This document shows positions 8,941 to 17,197 of a stretch of 64,000 nt of DNA, piece after piece. The stretch is taken from positions 1 through 64,000 of the forward strand of contig NZ_JAMBOO010000002.1 of the NCBI RefSeq assembly GCF_023715895.1. The letters are read 5' to 3'. How positions within the stretch are numbered: position 1 is the stretch's first letter; each line of letters starts with the position of its first letter. The notes below the pieces were generated by a model. The model searched no databases. It saw nothing but the letters and a program-made list of their open reading frames with translations, and had not been told where the DNA came from. This DNA is from Domibacillus indicus. GTDB taxonomy: Bacteria; Bacillota; Bacilli; Bacillales; Domibacillaceae. A program made the position numbers and the translations under genes.

Positions 8941-10298
8941 TAGAATTTTGCGTGGTAATTTTCGATTTCCCATCCATGAACGGCTGTACGGTAGCTGTCC
9001 CATTCTGCTTTTTTCAAAGAAACGTATTCGTTATAAACGTGTTCCCCTAATGTATTTACTGCAATATCGCCTGATTCCAGTGCTTCTACTGCTTCTTTTA
9101 AGCTGCCAGGAAGACTTTCAATTCCGTAAGACGCTCTTTGTTCTTCCGTCATGTGGAAGATGTCTTCATTAATAGACGCTGGCGCTTCTAGTTCTTTCTC
9201 AATTCCATCCAAGCCTGCAGAAGCAATAACTGCAAACGTTAAGTAAGGGTTTGAAGATGGATCCGGGCAGCGCAGTTCCACACGTGTTGCAAGACCTTTC
9301 TTCGCCGGGATACGGATAAGAGCAGAACGGTTAGAAGCGGACCAAGCAAGGTAGCAAGGTGCTTCGTAGCCTGGAACTAAACGCTTGTACGAGTTTACCA
9401 ATGGGTTTGTTACTGCGACAAAGCTCTTCACATTTTCTAATAGACCCGCAATAAAGTGGTACGCTTCTTTTGATAATTGCAAAGCATCAGAAGGATCAAA
9501 AAATGCATTTTCATTTCCTTTAAAGAACGACATATTCACGTGCATACCAGAACCATTGATTCCGAACTTTGGTTTTGGCATAAATGTTGCGTGTAAGCCA
9601 TATTGTTTCGCAACTGTTTTAACGACCCACTTGTACGTAGTCGCTTTATCCGCTGCACCCAATGCATCTGCATATTTAAAGCTAAGTTCATGCTGGCCTT
9701 CAGCCACTTCATGATGCGATGCTTCAATTGTGAAGCCCATTGCTTTTAATGCACGGTAAATTTCCAGGCGAACACGCTCACCAAGATCTTTTGGAGATGG
9801 CTCAAAGTAACCGCCGTTATCTGATAGTTCAGTAGTCGGGTTTCCATTTTCGTCTGCTTTGAACAAGAAGAATTCTAATTCCGGTCCGACTGAAATCGTG
9901 TAGCCATGTTCCGCTGCACGGTCAACTGTTTTCTTTAAAACGTTACGCGTGTCTCCTTCAAACAAAGAACCATCTGGATTTACGACCGAGCAAAGAAAAC
10001 GTGCTTCCGCGTAGCCTTCTTCTTCTGTCCAAGGAAGAACCGCAAATGTAGATAAATCAGGCTGAAGATAAAGATCTGAATTGTTAATGGCAGAAAAACC
10101 TTTAATAGATGAACCATCAAACATCATTTTGCCTTCTACGACATCTTCTAATTGTTCAGCTGTTACAGTGACATGCTTTAAGATTCCTTCGATATCTACA
10201 AACTGTAAGTGAAGTAAATCTACACTTTTCGTTTTAATAGTTTCTTTAATTTGTTCTAAGGCTGCTTCTGTTGTATTTGAAATAAGAGTTTCTGTCAT
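8940..10298 (-). CDS. Second type I glutamine synthetase, predicted feedback-insensitive
   Basis: A 452-residue class I glutamine synthetase (ATP + glutamate + ammonia to glutamine). Catalytic blocks are intact: [45 protein letters not shown] and RSALIRIPA. Compared with the GlnR-linked glnA at 48365, the segment after MMFDGSSI reads KGFSAINNSDL rather than [11 protein letters not shown]. The Arg62 that mediates glutamine feedback in Bacillus GlnA is therefore Ala70 here. The C-terminal tail is also different (ENYHAKF against REQYMQMY). It is a single gene with its own terminator and no glnR. I infer an enzyme that is not feedback-inhibited and does not signal to GlnR. Confidence 0.88.
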   Translation of the reverse strand: MTETLISNTTEAALEQIKETIKTKSVDLLHLQFVDIEGILKHVTVTAEQLEDVVEGKMMFDGSSIKGFSAINNSDLYLQPDLSTFAVLPWTEEEGYAEARFLCSVVNPDGSLFEGDTRNVLKKTVDRAAEHGYTISVGPELEFFLFKADENGNPTTELSDNGGYFEPSPKDLGERVRLEIYRALKAMGFTIEASHHEVAEGQHELSFKYADALGAADKATTYKWVVKTVAKQYGLHATFMPKPKFGINGSGMHVNMSFFKGNENAFFDPSDALQLSKEAYHFIAGLLENVKSFVAVTNPLVNSYKRLVPGYEAPCYLAWSASNRSALIRIPAKKGLATRVELRCPDPSSNPYLTFAVIASAGLDGIEKELEAPASINEDIFHMTEEQRASYGIESLPGSLKEAVEALESGDIAVNTLGEHVYNEYVSLKKAEWDSYRTAVHGWEIENYHAKF

Positions 10299-10552
10299 GT
10301 CATCTTTTCCTCCAAGTTCACGTTATGTAATATCACATCTGATATTTTGATTATAGTTCAGTCGACACGTTTTGACAATCATTTTTTTTGAATATTTATG
10401 CTAGTTTAAGTAATGGTTTTTTTCTATAAAGTGAAATCTTCCAGATTTTCGGCTGAAAAATAAGAACCTCTTAAAGCACTTTATTGTTTTCTTTTAAAAC
10501 AAATAAAACAGGATTAAACCCCGTTTTCCCAATGTATAAAATATGAATCCAT

Positions 10553-10588
10553 AAAAAAGCAGCCGCTATAAGTAGCGGCTGCTTTTTT
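10553..10588. terminator. Terminator (perfect inverted repeat)
   Basis: AGCAGCCGCTA and TAGCGGCTGCT flank four bases, with A and T runs outside. It serves the leftward membrane protein that ends at 10591. Confidence 0.9.
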
Positions 10589-10590
10589 CC

Positions 10591-11622
10591 TCAAACCTTT
10601 CGTACCTTGTAGTATTGGTCGATTAATTGGTCCATCCTCTGCAGGTGAAAAGAATATTCAACGATAGAAGAAGCAATAATCAATAAGCGAAATTTTTGGT
10701 CTTTGTTTTGCTTATAAATATCCAGCGCCCGTTCAAAAAAAGCGGCGCTTTCCTTTATTTCTTTTAGTTCGTGATGGTTTTCCTGCTGCTTGATTTTCCC
10801 TTCATATTTTAAAAATAAATATTCATGATATTTAATTAATTGTTCAATATGAGTATCAAACAAATAATCCTCTGCTTCGTTTGCTCCGGTTTGGAAATAA
10901 TGTTCTTCGATATTTTCTAATATTTCTTCTCCCTGCTGAAGCGTCTTGAGCATTTGCTTAAATAGGACAATCTCCCGCACATCAACCGGCTTTAATTTCG
11001 ACAGCTTGGTGCGCTCTTCATCGAACATTTTGAACAAGTCCTCCAATTTCCGAATATCATCCTGGAGCTTTTTGCTTTGCTCTTGAAAAGATGTTTCCGT
11101 TAATTCATTGGACACGGCCGTACGCAGCAGCAGTGACATATTTTGAAAAACCGTTCTTGTTTTTTCAAGGTAATTCTTTTTATAGTTTGGCGGTATAATC
11201 AGCAGGTTCACGACCAAGGCAGATCCAATACCAACTAAAATAATCAAAAAGCGGTTCAATATAAAATCGATATTTTCATTGTCCGGAGTACTCATAATAG
11301 CCAGTACTGTCACGAGGGTCAGTGGAATGGTGCTTTCCATTTTCATTTTCAAGCTTAATGAAATTACGAGCATCATCAACACCCCGATGATAATAGGGTT
11401 GTCTCCTATAAAGTAAATAGAAAAAAGGGAAATCGCAGCGCCCATGGTATTGGTCATTACCTGATCGAGCAGCTGCCGCCAGGATCGGTAAATCGATGGC
11501 TGAATTGTAAAAAGGGCTGCCACCGCTGCAAAAACAGCCGGCTCAAGATTTAAGAAATAACATATGTATAGTGATAGTGTGACAGCAATGCCTGTCTTAA
11601 AGACACGCGGACCTAACGTCAT
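10591..11622 (-). CDS. Aromatic acid exporter family membrane protein (YqjA/YgaE-like)
   Basis: A 343-residue protein with an N-terminal membrane half (about residues 8-150, four to six spans) containing FTIQPSIYRSWRQ, LTLVTVLAIM and LVNLLIIPP, and a cytosolic C-terminal helical half rich in Lys/Glu. This order matches the bacterial ArAE_1/FUSC-like family of putative aromatic-acid exporters. Substrate and direction are not shown by the sequence. ATTGAGAGATG provides a modest ribosome site. Single-gene unit. Confidence 0.75.
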   Translation of the reverse strand: MTLGPRVFKTGIAVTLSLYICYFLNLEPAVFAAVAALFTIQPSIYRSWRQLLDQVMTNTMGAAISLFSIYFIGDNPIIIGVLMMLVISLSLKMKMESTIPLTLVTVLAIMSTPDNENIDFILNRFLIILVGIGSALVVNLLIIPPNYKKNYLEKTRTVFQNMSLLLRTAVSNELTETSFQEQSKKLQDDIRKLEDLFKMFDEERTKLSKLKPVDVREIVLFKQMLKTLQQGEEILENIEEHYFQTGANEAEDYLFDTHIEQLIKYHEYLFLKYEGKIKQQENHHELKEIKESAAFFERALDIYKQNKDQKFRLLIIASSIVEYSFHLQRMDQLIDQYYKVRKV

Positions 11623-11922
11623 CTCTCAATCCTCCTGTTTGGCTTTTCAATATAAACAAAGACACTTTCATTTGATTTTAGTGGAATATGTAGTTTACTA
11701 CAAATAATTCTCTTTAATCTATTTTAGAGGGTATGTATAACAGTCTGATTAGAATTGTGTCTGTCTTCATGTGTACCTTAAAAGCCGGGTGCCTTAAACA
11801 GCCAGGAAGTGTCTTAAAACCTGCGTATTTCTGGAATATAGAAAAAAGCACCCCGAAGGCTGCTCGCTTGTTTTATATTTTAAGTATATTCTTTCCACCA
11901 TTAATTAAGCGTTATAGAGGAG
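11623..11922. other. Intergenic region, no supported gene
   Basis: A rightward open frame at 11733-11936 begins after an AGAGGGT but reads through a repeated GAAAAAAGCACCCC hairpin (about 11840-11870) that marks cassette ends elsewhere in the window. I do not count it as a gene. Confidence 0.4.
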
Positions 11923-12072
11923 TCAGCCATTTTTAAATACCAATCGATCAGGAATGAACTTGTTCTTTTCCAAAATTAACGTTTTCAATAGCTTTTTCGT
12001 CCCCTGGTCAATTTCAATGTTTTTTAATATTTTATTCATTTCCTCTGCGGTCAATTCCGTTTGTTTAGTCAT
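11923..12072 (-). CDS. Small Lys-rich protein (49 aa)
   Basis: ATG at 12072 with AAAGGAGACG seven bases upstream. The protein begins MTKQTELTAEEMNKILK and is helical and charged throughout. It sits at the left edge of the decayed prophage relic. Unknown function; the good ribosome site is the main support. Confidence 0.5.
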   Translation of the reverse strand: MTKQTELTAEEMNKILKNIEIDQGTKKLLKTLILEKNKFIPDRLVFKNG

Positions 12073-12177
12073 ATCATCGTCTCCTTTTATTTACATTTCG
12101 GCAATAGAGGAATGATTTCCTGCTTGATCTCTTTCGCTAAGAGCTTTGTTTATTCGGATATAAAAAATAGCACCCGT

Positions 12178-12372
12178 TTATTTGGATGCAATTGTTTCTC
12201 TTTTTTCTTTTATAAATTTGTTTAGTTCCCTGTAAAATTCTTCTTCCGTTGCAATATTCTTTTCACTAAGTAAAGCAGACACGGCTGTAATGTGTGGAAA
12301 TATATTGCACAATTCCTTGAATTTCTCTAGCTGTTCAATGTATTTTTTCAATTCTGTTTGTTTCTCACTCAT
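12178..12372 (-). CDS. Small helical protein (64 aa)
   Basis: A 64-residue, Lys/Glu-rich helical protein beginning MSEKQTELKKYIEQLEKF. GGGAGGAAATGGGAAA precedes the ATG. Its start resembles the neighbouring 49-residue protein (TKQTEL / EKQTEL), suggesting distant paralogues. A hairpin with TAGCACCC lies near its end. Unknown function. Confidence 0.5.
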   Translation of the reverse strand: MSEKQTELKKYIEQLEKFKELCNIFPHITAVSALLSEKNIATEEEFYRELNKFIKEKRETIASK

Positions 12373-12552
12373 TTTCCCATTTCCTCCCTTCTATATATTG
12401 CAGGAGGAAGCGCTAAAATCCAATAAAAATCATTCATCAAATTCCGACAAGACGACGGCTGCTTTTATTTGGGAAAGTGGTACGTGAAGATTACTTCTCT
12501 TGATATACATATGTTCTTTTTAAGTTTCCAAGCGAGAAAGCCGGTTATACAC

Positions 12553-12750
12553 TCAGATAGGTCTGCTCTCGATTACTTCAAACCGATCTTTACTTAAGTG
12601 TAATTTTCTGCTTAAGGCGTCTCCTGCCAGTTCTCCTGAGTCGTCGATTGATTGATTATCGATTTCTACTATTTCGTAAGAATAATTGAGATTAGGTACT
12701 AATCGTCCTTCTTTCATATCAAATCTTCGATATTTTACTTCTACCTTCAT
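12553..12750 (-). CDS. Relic cargo protein, paralogue of 34321
   Basis: A 65-residue protein starting MKVEVKYRRFDMKEGRLVP and ending LSKDRFEVIES. The gene at 34321 has the same pattern (MKIKVSYYCLDSNG ... ISKNKLKVIS) and length. AAGGAGGG lies six bases before the ATG at 12750. A sigma-H-type promoter lies at 12780-12806. The pair looks like a small beta-rich protein with a conserved ALS(K/R)KL(Y/H)(I/L)SK core. Unknown function. Confidence 0.65.
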   Translation of the reverse strand: MKVEVKYRRFDMKEGRLVPNLNYSYEIVEIDNQSIDDSGELAGDALSRKLHLSKDRFEVIESRPI

Positions 12751-12779
12751 TCGAAACCCTCCTTTACCTTTATTGTTTA

Positions 12780-12806
12780 TTTCGATTAAAGTGGTCAACT
12801 TCCTTC
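12780..12806 (-). promoter_or_regulatory. Sigma-H-type promoter of the cargo gene at 12553
   Basis: Minus strand: GAAGGAAGT, 11 bases, ATCGAAA. This fits RnAGGAwWW-N11-RnnGAAT with two mismatches and has the same 27-nt geometry as six other cargo promoters in the window. Confidence 0.6.
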
Positions 12807-12844
12807 AAACACTACTTGTCCTAATAGCTAACTTATTTAGTTTT

Positions 12845-12886
12845 TTACTTTACCCGCTTTGATTGAATATCATCCCATTTCGCCAA
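12845..12886 (-). pseudogene. terS N-terminal remnant (most decayed copy)
   Basis: Minus strand from the TTG at 12886, after GGAGGTGACAGTGATG, reads LAKWDDIQSKRVK and stops. AKWD.I.S matches the first residues of the terminase small-subunit fragments at 38564, 34020 and 30424. This is the fourth or fifth copy. Confidence 0.6.
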
Positions 12887-12914
12887 TTTACATCACTGTC
12901 ACCTCCAAGATTTT

Positions 12915-12952
12915 TTGAACAAAGAAAAAAGCACCCCAGAGGATGCTAGTTA
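12915..12952 (-). terminator. Cassette terminator
   Basis: Minus strand AGCATCC...GGGTGCT then TTTTTT. The same AGCACC/GGTGCT hairpin sits just upstream of each terS fragment in the window. Confidence 0.8.
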
Positions 12953-12964
12953 TCTTTTCTCGCA

Positions 12965-13192
12965 TTACATGTCTGCCGGTTCACCTTTTATACTGGCCGG
13001 TTTTACAAATGAGATCTTTGTTACTAAATTCAAGTTAATCGCCTGGTTGTTTTCGTCAATAATCCATTTTTCTTCATGATCCGTAAACATCTTCAATACT
13101 ACTTCTTCCTTACCGGGTGGACCTTTGACTTCGATAATCTCACTATTGTCTTTATCGAATTGCAGTTTGACTTTATAGATGATTTTATCCAT
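12965..13192 (-). CDS. Relic cargo protein (75 aa)
   Basis: A 75-residue protein, MDKIIYKVKLQFDKDN at the start, beta-rich, with EEKWIIDENNQAINLNLVTKISF. It lies between a cassette terminator and a truncated METK zinc-ribbon gene, the usual cargo slot. A GGGGGAGCG ribosome site and a sigma-H-type promoter (13217-13243) precede it. Unknown function. Confidence 0.6.
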   Translation of the reverse strand: MDKIIYKVKLQFDKDNSEIIEVKGPPGKEEVVLKMFTDHEEKWIIDENNQAINLNLVTKISFVKPASIKGEPADM

Positions 13193-13216
13193 TGCGCGCT
13201 CCCCCTTTTTCTAACA

Positions 13217-13243
13217 TTTCGTCAAAAGGAGGTGATTCCCTTC
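13217..13243 (-). promoter_or_regulatory. Sigma-H-type promoter of the cargo gene at 12965
   Basis: Minus strand: GAAGGGAAT, 11 bases, GACGAAA. One mismatch in each box of the sigma-H consensus; same 27-nt geometry as the other cargo promoters. Confidence 0.55.
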
Positions 13244-13299
13244 TTTCTTAGCTGCTCTCTCATATGATACTGTACAAGGGCGCAAAAGGAGGATGCAGC

Positions 13300-13344
13300 A
13301 TGGAAACAAAACGAGAAATGGACTCAGAAGTTATCCATGTATAG
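13300..13344 (+). pseudogene. METK zinc-ribbon gene, truncated copy
   Basis: After AAAAGGAGGATGCAGC the ATG at 13300 reads METKREMDSEVIHV and stops. The first residues match the 56-residue zinc-ribbon genes at 34604 and 40236. The Cys-containing part is gone. Confidence 0.7.
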
Positions 13345-13520
13345 CCAGTCAATAAATTAGCAGCTTCTGCCTTTCGCACCTGTATTCATAACGGTTGAAG
13401 ATTTAAAAAAATCTGCTTATTGCAGAAAAATAAACGAAAAGCTGGCAACTGCTGACTAATCTACTTTCAAGAAAGCCTGTAGACTTCATTAACCTATCTA
13501 TAAGCTTTTTTATTTGGCTT

Positions 13521-13627
13521 GTATAAAATATGACGAACTTGTCCATACTGACCGATAGCGAGAGACTCCTCTCTCCCATGTAATATTCACACAGTGCAGC
13601 CAGAGCCCCCTCTGGCTGTTCTTTTTT
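13521..13627 (+). ncRNA. Putative sporulation small RNA unit 1
   Basis: GTATA (13521), 18 bases, CATACTG (13544) is followed by about 50 bases without a ribosome site and a terminator GCCAGAGCCCCCTCTGGC plus T run (13596-13627). Same design as the units at 14118, 37024 and 42860-45486. The antisense open frame here is a shadow of the hairpin. Confidence 0.5.
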
Positions 13628-13665
13628 ACGCACATCCCCATTATTTCTTTCCTTCTTGCTGCCTG

Positions 13666-13818
13666 TTACTTAATAAATGGCCTTACAAATGCTCCAATTA
13701 CGACGGCGGTTGCGATAGATGCTGATACACCTACGGGATTAATATTCGCCTTTGTGTACTCGGCTACTGCAAAAAAAGTAGCAATTGCAAATACCAGAGA
13801 CCAGTGTATCACTTTCAA
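13666..13818 (-). CDS. Small membrane protein (50 aa, TTG start)
   Basis: The minus strand has GGAGGAGCAACC before a TTG at 13818. The product begins MKVIHWSLVFAIATFFAV, has two hydrophobic segments and ends AFVRPFIK. The spacing of GGAGG to TTG is good. A single or double membrane span is predicted. It could be holin-like or a small stress protein; I cannot tell. Codon use is native. Confidence 0.6.
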   Translation of the reverse strand: MKVIHWSLVFAIATFFAVAEYTKANINPVGVSASIATAVVIGAFVRPFIK

Positions 13819-14117
13819 GGTTGCTCCTCCGATGCTTCGCATTTAGTGTTTCCTTGTATAACTTTGCTTTATTTGTCCCCAAAGATGAGTAATCCCATTC
13901 AGCGTATTATGCTATCCTGCTTCGTAAGTGGGTTTTGATCTTAGTAACGGTGTATTTCTATCTAGTAGTTGCCTTCCTTATAAAGCAAGAACATTGATTT
14001 CACATAATTTCTCCAAGTAAAGGAAACGACCAATATCAGGGCGTTACATAATAGCGCCCTCTCTATTCATAACACCTCGTATCGGCCTTGAAGCCCGGAA
14101 ACCTCCCTGGCTTTTTT
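13819..14117. other. Intergenic region with hairpins
   Basis: Holds a hairpin at 14039-14062 (GGGCGTTA / TAGCGCCC) and a terminator-like hairpin at 14089-14117 (AGCCCGG AAA CCTCCCTGGCT, T run) that abuts the next small-RNA unit. No gene seen. Confidence 0.45.
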
Positions 14118-14225
14118 GTATAAATTTTCATCTAATGGCCCATAATGTTACTGTTACAACCCAAACCCAACTCCGACAGCTCGTCATCATTTTTCCAGTC
14201 AGGCTCCCCGGCCTGGCTGCTTTTT
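14118..14225 (+). ncRNA. Putative sporulation small RNA unit 2
   Basis: GTATA (14118), 18 bases, CATAATG (14141), then a stretch with CCCAACTCC and the terminator CAGTCAGGC...GCCTGGCTG-T5 (14196-14225). The predicted RNA is about 70 nt. It is one of the best-preserved members of the repeat family. Confidence 0.55.
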
Positions 14226-14341
14226 CATGCAACCTGAAAATATCTCATCAATGATTTAACCTTTAAAGTTCATAATAAATATAAGCATTTAATAGCACAT
14301 TATAGGCAGGTCGTAATATGCCAGCGTAAGGAGTGAACTAC

Positions 14342-14887
14342 TTGAATAAAACACTTGAACAGTTTCAAACCGATATGATCCTGGCAGCCAAAAAAGGATT
14401 TCCCATATTGTTATCTGGTTCCATCATTTTTTTGTTATTTACCTTCCTGCCCTTTGTCTTGCCCTTAAAACCAGTCTGCTTGATATGGATTTTAGGTATG
14501 AGTGCGATTTTTCCATTTGGTCTGTTGCTATGTAAAATGATGAATGTCCATTTATTATCAACCGATAATCCACTTAGTGTTTTAGGCGGTATGATTGCAG
14601 CTGCCCAGACTTTTTTTATTCCTGTGTTTATCCTCGTGTATAGACATATGCCTGAATACCTTCCTTTTACAATTGGCTTGCTTGGCGGCTCGCACTTCCT
14701 CCCTTACATGTGGATCTATAGAAGCAGAGCCTATTTGTTTATCACATTAGGCACCTGCTCTTCCGCTCTCGTTTTAGGCGGTTACTTTGTTGAGCAGGCA
14801 TTTACACTTGTACCCCTGGCCACTTCTATCGTATACGCAATCGGTATTTTGCTGATTTTTAAGGAACTTAAAACTGATGCTGTTTAA
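14342..14887 (+). CDS. DUF7010-like integral membrane protein
   Basis: About 181 residues with six predicted membrane spans: FPILLSGSIIFLLFTFL, LIWILGMSAIFPFG, a LGGMIAAAQTFFIPVF segment, FTIGLLGGSHFLPYMW, FITLGTCSSALVLGG and ATSIVYAIGILLIF. The GGSHFLPYxW motif is what I associate with the DUF7010 family of unknown function. I start at the TTG at 14342, ten bases from AAGGAG, because the GTG at 14333 is one base from it. It is a host-like gene within the decayed relic. Confidence 0.65.
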   Translation: MNKTLEQFQTDMILAAKKGFPILLSGSIIFLLFTFLPFVLPLKPVCLIWILGMSAIFPFGLLLCKMMNVHLLSTDNPLSVLGGMIAAAQTFFIPVFILVYRHMPEYLPFTIGLLGGSHFLPYMWIYRSRAYLFITLGTCSSALVLGGYFVEQAFTLVPLATSIVYAIGILLIFKELKTDAV

Positions 14888-15494
14888 CTACTCGCACAAG
14901 GATTGTTCCATGCGATATACTAACCAGCAGTCTTACTCACGACAGCTTGGATTCGCTTTCCGACGGAAATATCATAAACTAAACATAACCCTGCTATTTA
15001 CGGTCAGAGCCCCCTGGCTTTTTTGTTTAAATCCCCTTTTTCTTTTCTCGTCATCTCTTTAAGGCTGCACCTTTGCTGCCTGCCAACTTACCTGCTAGGA
15101 AAGAAAAGTTTTAAAAGGTTACCTATTGGGCATACTTTAAACAGGTGCATATTACGACTGCGGTACTTAACCAAGCTTTGAAGACCTCACGGCACCTGTG
15201 AGGTCTTTCTTCATATAAATCATCATTCAACTTCTCGAGGATATATCATCTGCTCAGCACTTTAAAATAAAAGTCTCTTCTTTGCTGAACACACCTAAAA
15301 ATTCACAATAATATTAGCCGCATATTCCTGAAAAAGTGACGCACACAAAATCGATACACACGCCTTACAGCATATCGCTTCCTTCTTAAAAACCTCAATC
15401 TGCCGTTTTATTATGCAAAAGCAGGCAATCTTCTTATACAACATAAAATGAAGTGAATACCCTACTAAGGTAAAGTTAAAAGGGGGAATTTTTA
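14888..15494. other. Intergenic region with two orphan terminators
   Basis: No gene is supported in 600 bases. A terminator-like hairpin GTCAGAGCCCCCTGGC-T6 ends near 15027 and a strong one, AAGACCTCAC / GTGAGGTCTT with T3CT2, spans 15181-15210. Neither follows an ORF, so each could end a short non-coding RNA; the upstream promoter is less clear than for the main units. Confidence 0.4.
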
Positions 15495-15923
15495 ATGAAA
15501 ATGGATGACATGTTAAAGGATCTTTTAGAAAAAGCAAGCTTATATGGACTGCTTGCGAAAAAATACGAGTATGTAGATCCTCAAAAGCACATGTATTATT
15601 ATCAAAAGCATTTTCAGTACGTAATGAAGGTGGAACAGCATTACATGATGCTTGAAGGGCGCAGCCATGCCCCCAAAAGAATGCCTAAAAGATGCGGATG
15701 TAACAAAGCTCCCCAAATGATGCCTGAAGGATATAACAATGCTCCTTATATGATGGGGGAGGGACATGATAACAATGCTCCTCATATGATGCCTCAGAGC
15801 CATGATAACAACGCTCCTCATATGATGCCTCAGAGCCATGATAACAACGCTCCTCATATGATGCCTCAGAGCCATGATAACAACGCTCCTCATATGATGC
15901 CTGGACAGTATCCAATGTATTAA
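15495..15923 (+). CDS. Small protein with C-terminal tandem 12-residue repeats
   Basis: A 142-residue protein. Residues 1-55 match the gene at 2133 (LYGLLAKKYEYVDPQKHM). The tail has near-perfect 12-residue repeats of the form APHMMPQSHDNN, encoded by identical 36-base units (15777-15884, with diverged units on each side), very rich in Met, His, Pro and Asn. A central KRCGCNK motif holds two Cys. AAAGGGGG precedes the ATG and a terminator follows at 15931. His/Met repeats suggest metal binding, and the low complexity suggests a spore-coat or surface protein; both are inference. Confidence 0.75.
   Translation: MKMDDMLKDLLEKASLYGLLAKKYEYVDPQKHMYYYQKHFQYVMKVEQHYMMLEGRSHAPKRMPKRCGCNKAPQMMPEGYNNAPYMMGEGHDNNAPHMMPQSHDNNAPHMMPQSHDNNAPHMMPQSHDNNAPHMMPGQYPMY
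15741..15902 (+). repeat. 36-bp in-frame tandem repeats
   Basis: Three identical 36-base units (starting 15777, 15813, 15849), one diverged unit before (15741) and a partial unit after. The identity at third codon positions shows recent expansion or homogenisation. Confidence 0.9.
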
Positions 15924-15930
15924 TTTTTAT

Positions 15931-15959
15931 GAAGAAGTCGTTTTTCACGGCTTCTTTTT
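15931..15959 (+). terminator. Terminator of the repeat-protein gene
   Basis: GAAGAAGTCGT and ACGGCTTCTT form the stem, followed by T residues. Confidence 0.75.
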
Positions 15960-16004
15960 AGTTAAAGAACGATTTTAGCGTTTTCTCTTGCTCACCGCGA
16001 CTGT

Positions 16005-16130
16005 ACTCCACTGCTGTTGTCACTTCCTGCCCGATCCCTCACTCTAGAAGCTTTCTTCGAGGCGAGAGGTTTGCTTCCAACTTTAACAAAGACCTAATCT
16101 CCCTCTGAAAATGGCAAAGCTGCCCCTTTT
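16005..16130. repeat. Dispersed repeat shared with 38145-38285
   Basis: Shares CTTCCTGCCCGATCCC, TAGAAGCTTTCTTCG and GACCTAATCTCCCTCTG with 38145-38285, in the same order. On the minus strand it reads as a short helical coding remnant broken by one stop. It ties the two prophage relics together. Confidence 0.6.
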
Positions 16131-16236
16131 ATTCAAATGTTTTGTTATGTCTTAAATTAAAAAATAACGCTTTATTTTCTTTTAAATGGGTAAATAAATA
16201 ATTCAAAGATTTCCTTAACAAGGAGGTTTCCAAAAC

Positions 16237-16407
16237 ATGCATCCAATTGAACTGTTCGGATGGTTTTTATCCGCGGTTTTAACGGTAAGCTTCATTGTTT
16301 CGGTCATTTTCCTATCAAGAAAATCCAAATCCTTTTCCGAATCAAACGATGAGTCTTCAAAAGACAATAATCAAAAACTCAAAGACAAAGATAAACGATT
16401 TTATTAA
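16237..16407 (+). CDS. Small single-span membrane protein (56 aa)
   Basis: CAAGGAGG lies nine bases before the ATG. The product has one membrane span (residues 6-27) and a very charged tail (SESNDESSKDNNQKLKDKDK). The gene near 43790 has the same layout (one span, then a charged tail ending DEHNESKDK), so they may be distant paralogues. Such small proteins are common in sporulating cells; role unknown. Confidence 0.6.
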   Translation: MHPIELFGWFLSAVLTVSFIVSVIFLSRKSKSFSESNDESSKDNNQKLKDKDKRFY

Positions 16408-16582
16408 AACGCTTCATTTTTTTGTTTTTACTATTGTCACTTCTTATCCACTCTCTTGCCCTTAATCGTCCTGCCACCCCTTTTATTTAATTCGGAGAAA
16501 CTATTTCATTTGTCAACTTGCAGGTTTGAAACCTTTCGCTCAGCCAGAGACCAAAATCATCTAATACTTGCAAGGAGCTGAT

Positions 16583-16693
16583 ATGATGAACCCTGCTTTG
16601 TGGATTTTTATGTTCCTCCTTTTTTCAATTATTATCACTTTCGGCTACTATTGGGAAAAAACGATTAAATTGCATTTGCTGCAGCCCAATTGA
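16583..16693 (+). CDS. Very small membrane protein (36 aa)
   Basis: CAAGGAG precedes tandem ATG codons (16583, 16586). The product is one hydrophobic span (WIFMFLLFSIIITFGYYW) and a short tail. Support is the ribosome site plus membrane-like composition. Function unknown. Confidence 0.5.
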   Translation: MMNPALWIFMFLLFSIIITFGYYWEKTIKLHLLQPN

Positions 16694-16697
16694 CTCA

Positions 16698-16940
16698 ATT
16701 GTGATTTCAACGCGTGGTGTGACACTATCAAACTTTGAAACTCTTAAATCAACAACCTGGCTGTCATCTACCTAAATGACCTGCTGTGGCTGCTTTCTTT
16801 TTTCTGAAGCTTTTCAGTGTTGGCTCGAATACCCGGTCAGTATTTCCAATGGATCTTCTAGAAGCTGAACGGGTCAGCGCTGAGAAGCAGCGAACTTTAC
16901 GCACTCCTTGATTTTTGCGGATCATACATTTGAACTTTGC
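16698..16940 (-). pseudogene. RusA-type Holliday-junction resolvase remnant
   Basis: Minus-strand frames align in order with the intact RusA at 46409: KIKECVKFAASQR against NFKEYVKVVAAQ, LLEDPLEI against LLEGPLQV, then after a frameshift VFEPTLKSFRKKK against VYKPVLKRFSKKK, and finally DDSQVVDLRVSKFDS against DDSQVVDLTVSKFYS. Several frameshifts, a stop and a deletion of the KPDVDNYVKG region make it dead. It proves a second copy of the same phage segment. Confidence 0.75.
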
Positions 16941-17197
16941 CATGAAAAGCCGAAGCTCTTGATCGGCCTGGCGCAACCGGCTCTCCATATACTACAAATG
17001 TAATGAATCAACTCAACCTCCTTTTCCACTCTCACTATACTTTTTATTCAAGAAACTCATCGATCATTTTTGTCATCTGACTTATCTATATCTTTCAATG
17101 TTCAGCTTTTGTTTCCCGATAAAAGTTCTATACGTATTCATGCATAATACACCTGGAATGAAACAAGCTACTCAAAAACAGAAAGGAGCTGTTCACT

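Noticed and set aside
13403-13633. Minus-strand 76-codon frame
   Set aside because: Crosses the terminator hairpin of a small-RNA unit, has no good ribosome site and no protein-like pattern.
15540-15948. Two minus-strand frames with repeats opposite the 36-bp repeat gene
   Set aside because: Repeats of length divisible by three keep all frames open; only the plus strand has a ribosome site, a paralogue and a terminator.
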